Source: an uncultured Eubacteriales bacterium
Lineage (GTDB): Bacteria; Bacillota; Clostridia; Monoglobales; Monoglobaceae
Direction of reading: 5' to 3'
Assembly (NCBI GenBank): GCA_905201285.1
Contig: CAJKNM010000036.1
Location: forward strand, 1 to 14,607
Length of the DNA: 14,607 bases
The translations under genes were made by a program, and so were the position numbers. This document shows, piece by piece, positions 5,788 to 14,100 of this stretch (position 1 is its first letter; every line of letters begins with the position of its first letter). The notes under the pieces are model-generated. The model did no database searches and was not told where the DNA came from. It was given only the letters and a program-made list of their open reading frames with translations.

Positions 5788-8781
5788 CTATTTTTTAACG
5801 ATTTCAAAATTCATTGCCTTTGCATTTTTGTCGACTGTGAACTTGATACCGATTTCGGTCCTTTCAACGGCAAGAGGAGCTTTTCTCTCCCCGGACGATG
5901 TAAGCGGATATACTTCGTACGCTGAACCGGCAAGCCCTTTCAGCTCAACATCACCCATAATCTGTTCAACCATAATAGGGTATTTGCCCGCAATTTGAAT
6001 AGTTGTGCCGTCATCGCTTAAAATCTGACCGTTGTTTACAGAATTACCCGCCATAGTGAGAAGCATTCTTCCACTGCCCGCAATATTATTATTGTCAAGC
6101 GAGACAAGCGTTACCGCCGCATACTCGTTGGAAACATTCACACTTAAATTATCCGCCGCATAAGTTTTACCGCCGATAAATCCGCACAGCGCCTGAGAAT
6201 TTTTTGTGTTCATCTTGAAGATACCGTTCTTAAGGTCGGTTGTAAGTTCGTTTGTCAGTGATGTATAAACCTTATCACCATCTGTCGCAACGTCTGCGGC
6301 AGACTTAACGTTCTCGCTGTTGACCGAGGTCAAGTCAGTATTGAACGAAACGCCCGTCTTTCCGACAAGAGCGTAGTTACCCATACTCTCAAAGGAATGT
6401 CCATTCGCCCAAGTTACATTATTCGGCCAAGCCGTATAATCTGAGTTCGGACCGTAGTGCCATATGTTATCCTCGGTTGTATTTGCACTTTTATCTGTTA
6501 TAGAGCCCGAGTAGTTGTGATAATAACCGCTTGTCGCCTCTGTTACGTCTTTTCTTAGAAACATAACCGCTGCCGACGGGAAAATTGCCCTCAGGGTCGG
6601 GTTTGCAAAAGTATCAAAGGTATCTTTTAAAAGAATCTTTTCGCCGCTTTTTACCTGCTCGTTAATATCCGTCTTTGCGTTAAATATAAAGTCAACAGGA
6701 TTCCAGCCCTGAAGTCTCCCGTAAGCCGAAGCCAAAAGCGGCCCCTCCGCCAGATACTTGTTACCGGGGCAAACCTTGTACTCTGAAATCGTATAAGGCT
6801 TACCGTATGTGTTACCCGTTGCCAATGCGCCGAACATTCCAAGTCCGTCTGCCTTAAGATTTGAGGTGACACCGTTAACTTTTTCGCCGGTTGCCGCGTC
6901 TTTATAGCTGCCATTGGTATCAAACCGCGTACCCTTACCTGTAAGTTTGTTATCTCCGCCGCTCGGGTGGGACCAATAACCGTGCGTATCTATAAAGTCG
7001 GTTGACAAATAGTTTGGATACCAGCTCTCGGTGCTGAGACCTCCCCACGATGTTGCGCCTGTTATGGCGCACTTAACACCCATATTTCTTAAATGATTGA
7101 TTCTGCGTGTAAAGTATTTTTCGTATATATAACTGATAAATCTCTTTTCATCCAGAATCCTGCCAATCGACATAACCTTTTTTGTATCACCCTCTGTAAT
7201 AGTTCCCTTTGAGGTAGTGGAAACTTCTACAGTTCCCTTGGTTGGGTCTTCATTGTCAGCAAGTCCGTTTGCAAAGTATGAGTTTGGCTCTGATTTCCAC
7301 GCCTGTACAAGCGCGTCGCGGGTGCCGTACCTTTCAACAAGCCACTCATTATACTGCTTTTTATAATCATCATAATACGATGTGCCTATCAGACTTCTTA
7401 TGTCAAAGTATTCAAGGGAGTTCTCGTTGTTTAAATCAATCAGCGCCATAGCAGGATCATCCTTAAGCGCCAACCCGGTATAAGGATTTCGGTAGCCGAG
7501 CAAAAGCTTCGAATATCCCTCAAGAGCAGTAATGACCGGGTCGCTGAAGTACGCAACTCCCTTCGTGCTTGTAACGCCCGCGGGCGCATTGTCATCCGCA
7601 AATATCGGTCTTGATACCGTCTGGTCAACAAAGAAGTAAATTCCCCTCTGCTTTAATGCGTACATCAGATAACAAAGCTTATCCATCTGCGTATCGTCAA
7701 GCTTCTTTCCGCTTGTTACACGCGCTGCACCAAATACATTCGGCAGAAATGCCCAATCGATGTTATGGAAGCGTACCATGTTAAAGCCTGCCGCCGCAAC
7801 ACTGTCCGCAATCTTATCTGCTTCTTCGTGGGTATCGGGGAAGGCACCCGCGCCGCCGATATTTGTGCCCCAGAACTGAATCGGGGTTTCATTTCCGCTG
7901 TCGTCTACGCACACAAATCCGTCACCTTTCGCTTGCACAAATCCGCACTTGCCCGCCGGCCCGTCGAGAACAATATCCGACATATTAAGAACGCTGTCCT
8001 TTAACTTTGCCGCATCTGGCTGCTCATAGATATAATAGTTATCCGTATCCGGATTTGCATTACTCGTTTTATTGATATCGCCTATCGCTGTCAGTTCTGA
8101 ATTTGTGCCGGTTTTGGTGTTAAAATACACATATCTGTTTAAATTATCTTTAAACCTCAGATAACTTCCATCCGCAATGGTCTCGCTTGCCACATTCGCA
8201 CCATGTTCATCTACAAACTGTGCATTCTTCATACCTTCGATATATAACTTCTGCAAGAATCTCTCCGTTGTCTGGCCGTATGTATATATAACGCCGCTGT
8301 CTCTGTCAATCGTTTGCGCATAATACGGACTGTTGCTTATTATTTGCGTCTCAGGATTAAAGCTGTCATTTTTAATTTCTATGTCATCAAGGCATACGTC
8401 ATATTTTGCCCGCTTTTCAAATAATATACCCGCTATGTTTGTCGGATAGTCGGTTGTTTCAATCGACTTTATCATATCGCCGTCGATATAAAGCGTTGCT
8501 GTGCCGCTTGGTCTGTCAAGTATTATATCAACATTGCAAAACTTATTATCATTTATTGTCTTGTTTAAAATGTCCGAGCCGAAAAAGTTAACAATACCGT
8601 TCGGGTTAATATAAAAAATATTATCCACCGTTGTCTCGGCATTGCTTCCGAGTCCTGCATAGAAAGCCGCGCCGCGGGTGTGCTTGACGCTGAACGAAAT
8701 CCGCGTCCGCTGTGTTGCGTCCGCCGACTGCATATATTTATATCGGGACACGAAGGATGGCTCAGCCAATCCTTCGGTCAC
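5788..8781 (-). CDS. Large secreted-type clan GH-A glycoside hydrolase, apparently 5'-truncated
   Basis: Read from the first possible start (GTG 8779-8781) this gives 997 residues. Residues 1-137 are a lectin-like beta-sandwich ending in DDIEI. Residues 275-740 are a TIM barrel that begins KCGFVQAKGDGFVCVDD, then IQFWGTNIGG; LIDLNNENS supplies the predicted acid/base Glu453 and YTISEYK the predicted nucleophile Glu667. Residues 845-997 form a C-terminal beta domain shared with the SLH-bearing hydrolase at 11169-14607, of which this enzyme is a divergent paralog. I cannot assign a CAZy family or substrate. The GTG has no ribosome binding site, there is no signal peptide, and protein-like sequence continues in frame upstream to the TGA at 8866-8868. 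It may therefore be the C-terminal two-thirds of one protein with the preceding gene. It ends in TAG with no cell-wall anchor. Confidence 0.8.
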   Translation of the reverse strand: MTEGLAEPSFVSRYKYMQSADATQRTRISFSVKHTRGAAFYAGLGSNAETTVDNIFYINPNGIVNFFGSDILNKTINDNKFCNVDIILDRPSGTATLYIDGDMIKSIETTDYPTNIAGILFEKRAKYDVCLDDIEIKNDSFNPETQIISNSPYYAQTIDRDSGVIYTYGQTTERFLQKLYIEGMKNAQFVDEHGANVASETIADGSYLRFKDNLNRYVYFNTKTGTNSELTAIGDINKTSNANPDTDNYYIYEQPDAAKLKDSVLNMSDIVLDGPAGKCGFVQAKGDGFVCVDDSGNETPIQFWGTNIGGAGAFPDTHEEADKIADSVAAAGFNMVRFHNIDWAFLPNVFGAARVTSGKKLDDTQMDKLCYLMYALKQRGIYFFVDQTVSRPIFADDNAPAGVTSTKGVAYFSDPVITALEGYSKLLLGYRNPYTGLALKDDPAMALIDLNNENSLEYFDIRSLIGTSYYDDYKKQYNEWLVERYGTRDALVQAWKSEPNSYFANGLADNEDPTKGTVEVSTTSKGTITEGDTKKVMSIGRILDEKRFISYIYEKYFTRRINHLRNMGVKCAITGATSWGGLSTESWYPNYLSTDFIDTHGYWSHPSGGDNKLTGKGTRFDTNGSYKDAATGEKVNGVTSNLKADGLGMFGALATGNTYGKPYTISEYKVCPGNKYLAEGPLLASAYGRLQGWNPVDFIFNAKTDINEQVKSGEKILLKDTFDTFANPTLRAIFPSAAVMFLRKDVTEATSGYYHNYSGSITDKSANTTEDNIWHYGPNSDYTAWPNNVTWANGHSFESMGNYALVGKTGVSFNTDLTSVNSENVKSAADVATDGDKVYTSLTNELTTDLKNGIFKMNTKNSQALCGFIGGKTYAADNLSVNVSNEYAAVTLVSLDNNNIAGSGRMLLTMAGNSVNNGQILSDDGTTIQIAGKYPIMVEQIMGDVELKGLAGSAYEVYPLTSSGERKAPLAVERTEIGIKFTVDKNAKAMNFEIVKK

Positions 8782-8868
8782 CCCGTTTAAAATTATATAG
8801 TTATCGCTGTTTTCGCGTCCATACCCGCCGTATGCAACATTGCTTCCTACTGACTCGGCGTCCTTTCA
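8782..8868 (-). other. In-frame TGA and coding-like junction between two secreted-protein reading frames
   Basis: The repeat protein (8866-11055) and the GH-A hydrolase are in the same reading frame. The only interruption is TGA at 8866-8868. Immediately after it, 28 codons read as good protein (KDAESVGSNVAYGGYGREN, then SDNYIILNG) and run into the hydrolase beta-sandwich without any ATG, GTG or TTG until 8781. TGA ends the fucosidase gene in the same window, so a reassigned UGA code is unlikely. A nonsense mutation, a small deletion at a domain boundary, or a sequencing or assembly error are the simple explanations. Confidence 0.65.
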
Positions 8869-11055
8869 ATCATCGGCGGGAAGCGAGCCTCCCTCATACT
8901 TTGTAAGTGTCTTTGCCTGAATGGTCGGCTTAATCGAAGAAGCATCGTCCCACAGGAAAAGCTTTATGGTATCCGCCCCGGTTGTACTGATACTCGAAGC
9001 CGTTATAATATTGCTGCCCTCTGTTGCCTTAGCGGTTGTACAGCTGATAAGCATACCGTTTGCATCATAAACGCCAACCAAAAGAGTATTGTTGCCATTA
9101 ACGGTTGATGCCTTAACCGTAAGATTTCTACCCTGTATGAATTCGTCATCGAGCACACCGTCTACAAAGTCGACTGTGGTAGCATCACCCCAGATTTCAA
9201 ATGCCGGGCTGATAACCTGTACCTTAATATCGTCAAAATCAGCGGTTGCTTGATACTGCTTTTTTCCTTCTCCTTCTACTGTAACATCTTTAACATAATA
9301 AGTGTATGAATCAAGCTGAATAGAATCTATTGAGGTAATTCTATCATATGTCGTATCACTGCTGTCACCTTTATAATCAGCGTCATACAAGCCTTTAAAA
9401 TATGTGCTTACCGTTTGGCTTGTTGCGCTGTCGATATACGAAGCCTCTGCCTTAATGGTCTGTTGATTTTCATAAGCAGCATCCTTTGTATTTATTGTGA
9501 TTGTCACATCTGTCCATACATCCGTGCCCACCTTATGGCCGGCAACATATGGATCATAGTCATTTTTAGAAGTCATGGAATAACTGTGTTTTCCCACATT
9601 CATATTTAATACCCGTCCGTCTTTATAAGGCTCTCCGCTGGCCACCCAATAAGGGTAATCAACACTTGCTTTGGTGTAAGTTGCATCATCTGTTGTTTTT
9701 CCCTCTTTTGCGGTATAACGGCTCATTTTGCCGTTATCATCTGTTTTGCCATTATTTTTATTATTGTTAAGATTTACCATCAACCTTCCGTTCACGACAG
9801 AAGTATCTTTCACTTTAAAGCTTATCTTTACGATGTCGCCTTCTTTTACAGGTGTGGAACCGCTCTTATTGTTTATGTTCAGTTTAGCTCCGTTACCAAA
9901 GTTCATAGACGCAGCCCCATCTTTAATTGTAAGAGGAGTTGTACCCCAACTCTCATACACCTGTACCGTAGTATTTTCGTCAGCATTGGTCACAGGCACA
10001 GGATTCATTTTAGCATTAGCGCCAAACGCCGCATCAGCGGTGCATTTGTCAAATGTTTCGTTAATGATTGTTCCGTCAAGGTCAGATTTAACCGAAGTGA
10101 GTCTTCTCTCGGTTGTCTTAAGCTCTACCTTAATATCATCAAAGATATAATTTATTCCGGCAAGAGATTTCAATGAATCAATCTGAATGGAATCTATTGA
10201 AGTAATTTCATCATATGTTGTGTCACTGCTGTCACCTTTATAATCAGCGTCATACAAGCCTTTTATAAACGTTGACTTTTCAGTACCTTTATCGGTGTAC
10301 GAAACTTCCGCTTTAAGAGTTTGCTGCTCTTCATAATCGGTGTCCGCCGTGTTTATTGTTATTGTCACATTATTCCACTCAGTCTTGCTCATCTTGCTCA
10401 TTTGAGCATTCCAATCTTTGGCGGCACATAATCCATAGTGTCCGCCTTCACTCCAAGACGGGTTTAAGTGCAATATTCTTCCGTCAAAGCATTTATCATT
10501 ATTATCAGCATTCGAGTCAGTAACGCGAGGATACTCATATCCTTTCGCCCACGAGGTTGTTGCTTCTTTCGGTGTGTAACGGCTCATTGTTCCGCTCGAA
10601 TCGGTTAACGATGTTTTTTTGTGGTCGTTTAGATTAATAATCAGAGGTGCAAAGCTTGAGGCCGTGCTTTCATTGTTTTTTACCTTAAAGCTTACTTTTA
10701 TTATGTCACCTTTCTTCACTTGCGTAGTTCCGCTCGAGTTTTTTATGTTCAGTTTAGCTCCGCTACCAAAGTCCATAGACGCAGTCCCATCTTTAATTGT
10801 AAGAGGAGTTGTACCCCAACTCTCATACACCTGTACTGTAGTGTTTTCGTCAGCATTGGTCACAGACACAGGATTCGTTTTAGCATCAGCACCAAACGCC
10901 GCATCAGCGGTGCATTTGTTAAATGTTTCGTTAATGATGGTTTTTGTTACCGGAACATCTTGGTATTCCTTTGTTTTTGCACTTGCGGGAACTACGTACA
11001 TTCCTGCAAGCATTGAAGCAGCCAAAAAAATTGAACCGATTCTTCTTTTTAACAT
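8866..11055 (-). CDS. Secreted repeat protein with tandem beta-sandwich (CBM-like) domains
   Basis: A 729-residue protein. Residues 1-26 are a clear signal peptide: positive MLKRR, a hydrophobic core, and PASA as cleavage site. Two repeats follow (about 39-311 and 329-614), each starting TIINETFxKCTADAAFG and ending FDDIKV, a layout typical of jelly-roll carbohydrate-binding domains; their function as binding modules is inferred. Residues about 625-717 form a small C-terminal beta-sandwich (NTLLVGVYDANG, IKLFLWDD). No catalytic motif is visible. It stops at TGA (8866-8868), in frame with the GH-A hydrolase downstream, and could be the binding half of one ~1,750-residue enzyme. The ATG at 11053-11055 is chosen because AAGGAGG lies 8 bases ahead and because it puts the signal peptide at the N-terminus; an upstream in-frame start would add 41 residues without SD support. 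Confidence 0.85.
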   Translation of the reverse strand: MLKRRIGSIFLAASMLAGMYVVPASAKTKEYQDVPVTKTIINETFNKCTADAAFGADAKTNPVSVTNADENTTVQVYESWGTTPLTIKDGTASMDFGSGAKLNIKNSSGTTQVKKGDIIKVSFKVKNNESTASSFAPLIINLNDHKKTSLTDSSGTMSRYTPKEATTSWAKGYEYPRVTDSNADNNDKCFDGRILHLNPSWSEGGHYGLCAAKDWNAQMSKMSKTEWNNVTITINTADTDYEEQQTLKAEVSYTDKGTEKSTFIKGLYDADYKGDSSDTTYDEITSIDSIQIDSLKSLAGINYIFDDIKVELKTTERRLTSVKSDLDGTIINETFDKCTADAAFGANAKMNPVPVTNADENTTVQVYESWGTTPLTIKDGAASMNFGNGAKLNINNKSGSTPVKEGDIVKISFKVKDTSVVNGRLMVNLNNNKNNGKTDDNGKMSRYTAKEGKTTDDATYTKASVDYPYWVASGEPYKDGRVLNMNVGKHSYSMTSKNDYDPYVAGHKVGTDVWTDVTITINTKDAAYENQQTIKAEASYIDSATSQTVSTYFKGLYDADYKGDSSDTTYDRITSIDSIQLDSYTYYVKDVTVEGEGKKQYQATADFDDIKVQVISPAFEIWGDATTVDFVDGVLDDEFIQGRNLTVKASTVNGNNTLLVGVYDANGMLISCTTAKATEGSNIITASSISTTGADTIKLFLWDDASSIKPTIQAKTLTKYEGGSLPADD
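9214..10071 (-). repeat. Tandem intragenic repeat, copy 2 (encodes residues 329-614)
   Basis: Second copy of the ~0.85-kb coding repeat. Its first part (9890-10068) matches 10760-10938 with about ten differences in 179 bases by my eye alignment, nearly all transitions. The middle is much more diverged, and the end is similar again (around 9310-9400 against 10180-10270). The period is 870 bp at the start and 867 bp at the end. Confidence 0.85.
10123..10941 (-). repeat. Tandem intragenic repeat, copy 1 (encodes residues 39-311)
   Basis: First copy of the repeat, directly after the signal peptide and a short spacer. Conservation is strongest at both ends of the unit (TIINETF, QVYESWGTTPLTIKDG, and GLYDADYKGDSSDTTYD), with a divergent centre. 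Confidence 0.85.
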
Positions 11056-11063
11056 AATATTTA

Positions 11064-11070
11064 CCTCCTT
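11064..11070 (-). promoter_or_regulatory. Strong ribosome binding site of the secreted repeat protein
   Basis: AAGGAGG on the minus strand, 8 bases before the ATG at 11053-11055. It decides this start over one 41 codons upstream. Confidence 0.85.
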
Positions 11071-11120
11071 AAATTTAAATAAATTTATATATTTTTTACT
11101 TTTTCCATTTTCCGCACTAC

Positions 11121-11162
11121 TTTTCTCGGCGACTCTCTCTGTCAAAGAACGCCGCCGAAAAA
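11121..11162 (-). other. Stem-loop just after the SLH hydrolase stop codon
   Basis: On the minus strand TTTTTCGGCGGC (11151-11162) can pair with GTCGCCGAGAAA (11122-11133), giving about 12 pairs with two G-T wobbles and a 17-base loop. It starts 6 bases after the TAA of the SLH hydrolase. There is no T-run after the 3' arm, so it is not a standard intrinsic terminator. It could protect the upstream mRNA's 3' end or mark partial termination inside an operon. Confidence 0.3.
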
Positions 11163-11168
11163 TAAATT

Positions 11169-14100
11169 TTAATCCCACAAGATGCCATATACTATATTTG
11201 CCGCCTCTGCACGGGTAAGAGGTTTGTCGGCATCAAAGTTTATGTCATTAAACAGCTCACTCACATACTTCTGAGCCATCATATTTTCCACGCCACTCTT
11301 AGCATAATCTTTGATATTGGCGTTGTCTTTAAACTTGTTAAGCTCATTTCCGCTCTTTTCGCTATGACGTACATTTCCCTTTTCCATTGCACGCCAAATA
11401 ATAGTGAGCGCATCCTGGCGTGATACGGGTTCGTTCGGGTTAAAGCAGCCGTTTTCGTCACCGCTGACCACACCGGATGCTTTAAGAGTTTTAATTGCGA
11501 TATAGTTCACATCGCTCTCATCAACATCGGGGAACATCTCTTTCGTTGATGCCGAAAGCTTTGTAGCATTGACAACAGCCGATGCAAGGTCACCTCTTGT
11601 GATTGCGTTGCCGGGCTTGAACTCGGTCTCGGACACGCCCTTCATCGTTCCCCAAAGCACGTTGCGCGTGATTTTATCCTTTGCCCACTCATAGCCCGCG
11701 AAATCGGTGAATAGGTCTTTAACCTCTATCTGAGGATACTCGATATGAGTGTTTGCTTTTCTTTCCAAAACGGACGAATTTTTAACAACCTCATAATTTG
11801 TACAAGCATTGTCAACATTCATATCTATGACCGCCCAACCGTTTTTGTCGCGGTTGACAATAGCCGTTCCTTGTCTTCTGCCTGCTTGATCGAGTGTATA
11901 AACGGTGATGTCATCCGTAGTTTTAAGGGTTAGACTTCCTGTGATTTGCTCTACCCTCATCGGGAATTTACCGCCGCTCACAAGTGCCATTCCGTCACGA
12001 GAGCGAACCTCACCCGTACCACGCTGGTCACCGACCGTGCTTATAAGCAGGCTTCCCGACTTCCAAATCGGCTCATCATCAAGAGCTGTCAGATTAACCG
12101 TTGCAAACGGATTGCCTTCTACCTCTACTATCATATCATCGGTTTCAAATTTCTTGCCGTCAAGTCGACCTATAACAGCCTGTGACATCTCGGTATTAAG
12201 TTCAAAAGTTGCATTATTTAAATCCGTTCTGAACTCGCCCGTATCTGATACATATGGAATTCCGAGCTTTTGCGCCATATATCCCCGATATAAAACATCG
12301 TTGTCATTATAATCGGGGTCGTATTCTTTCGAGTCATACGCCAAACCCGTCTTGCCCGAAAGTCCTAAGTGAGCATTATGCGGAAGATCCGTGTTCTGAG
12401 CGTTAAAATAGTCATTTTGTGACATTCTGTGATAAAAACCGCTCTTTGCGGGTGACACATCCCCTCTGAGTTTCATAAGTGCCGCCGCGGGGCCCGAAGC
12501 CATTTTTATCGGATTGTTGCTGTATGTCCAATACGCTTCGATTACGGACGGATCACCCTTCCAGAAATTATTTTTAAGGTTCACACGCTCGCCCGTGCTG
12601 CTGAGTATCATTGTGGAAGGAAAATCTGCCATTGCGGCGGTGAAATTGAACGGTGTCCAGTTCTGATATGACGCAAACACGCTCATCAGTGTAAAACCCT
12701 CTGACATTGTCGGATTTAGGTCACATTCATCCCATTCCGTTATGGTATTCGGTATACCATAGATGTTATAATTAAAGAATCTGCCCATATACCCAAAGGT
12801 ATTTGTTTCAAGCATAGATACCGGCTTGTTCCATCCAATCTGAGTATTTCCGTGAAGAGAGCTTTCACCATTCGGATGCGACCAATAGTCATGAGAGTCA
12901 ACAAAATCTGACTCTTTACTTGTAAGAACATACAAGAGAGTCGTCAAATCCGCCCCCCACAGAGTAGTCGGTGTAACAAGGCCTTTATAGCCCACTTTAT
13001 CCAACTCTTCATTTATTGTCTTTGAATAATTAATCATCGAGTCTGCGATAAAGTTAAGGCTATCCGAACTTCTCGGCTTTTGCGCACCCGACCGTTCGCC
13101 GCTGTACTGTAGCTCGACCGTACCGTTTTCAAGGTTTTCGCCATCCTTTAAAAGCTCGGTACCGTTAAAAGTCCACGCCTTTTTAAGTTCTTCTGTCGTA
13201 CCGTACTTTTCGCGGAGCCATTTATTAAATCTGCCCCGTACCTCGTCCGAGATGCCTGAAACATCACTTCTTTTAACGCTTGTTCCTGTGTTCTCGTTCT
13301 TAAAATCTACCATACAAACCGTCGGGTCTTCGGCAATCGTCATACCCGTATACGGATTATATGTACTAAGAAGCTCCCATAAAAAATGTATGTCGCGCAT
13401 AGTTCCGTCTTCATAACCGAGCCACATCGTGTTAGCGTCGGTCACATCATTGCGAATATTAATGTCCTCATTCCATGTATTGGTTACCTTTAAATCAAGC
13501 AGCAGATACATTCCCAGTTCCTTCATCTTTGCAATCATATAGCACAGGCTATCTACCTGCTTCGGCGCAAAGTGATCGTCACCGCTGCCTTTGGTATAAA
13601 TGTTGTACTGACCGTTATTCGGCTGGTCATATTTATGAAGACGAATCAAATTAAATCCCCATGACGCAATTTCTTCCAGTCTGAGGTTGATTTCCTCCTT
13701 TGACCTGAACATTTCCGTTGCCGACGTGTCCGTTCCCCAGAAGTTTGCCTCTGTTCCGTCCTCAAACACAAACTTATCACCATCTGCTTTAAGGTAACCG
13801 TGCTTGCCCGATGGCGCACCCGCAGTAACGTATCGGGTAAGATCCATTGCCGTACCTCTGTTGCTGCCTGTCTGATACCCCTCATAGGTCATCCAGTCTG
13901 ATGTATCAACGTTTCCTATATCCTTTTCAATCATTTTATACGGACCCGAATCTGTAAGTGTTGCCGCAACTATTATATCAAAAGCGCCGCTGCCCTCCGT
14001 CTCGCAGACAATTTTTTCGATTGTCTTTTCGGGATATGGATTTGTCATTACATACATATAGATTGACGCAGATGTTGTCGATTTATTTGGACCCGTCCAC

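Noticed and set aside
8866..8868. TGA as selenocysteine or a reassigned UGA codon
   Set aside because: TGA is used as a normal stop at the end of the GH29 gene, and the site falls in a linker between domains, where selenocysteine would serve no evident catalytic purpose. No SECIS-like hairpin was evident.
11114..11145. Perfect TTGACA (11140-11145, minus strand) as a promoter for the repeat protein
   Set aside because: No acceptable -10 box occurs 16-18 bases downstream (AGTAGT or AAGTAG), and the hexamer lies in the loop of a stem-loop. A hexamer alone is weak evidence.
9728..11218. Long plus-strand open frames opposite the repeat protein (up to 199 codons)
   Set aside because: They mirror the two tandem repeats on the antisense strand and start without ribosome binding sites. 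The minus-strand frame has a signal peptide, repeats and a strong ribosome binding site.
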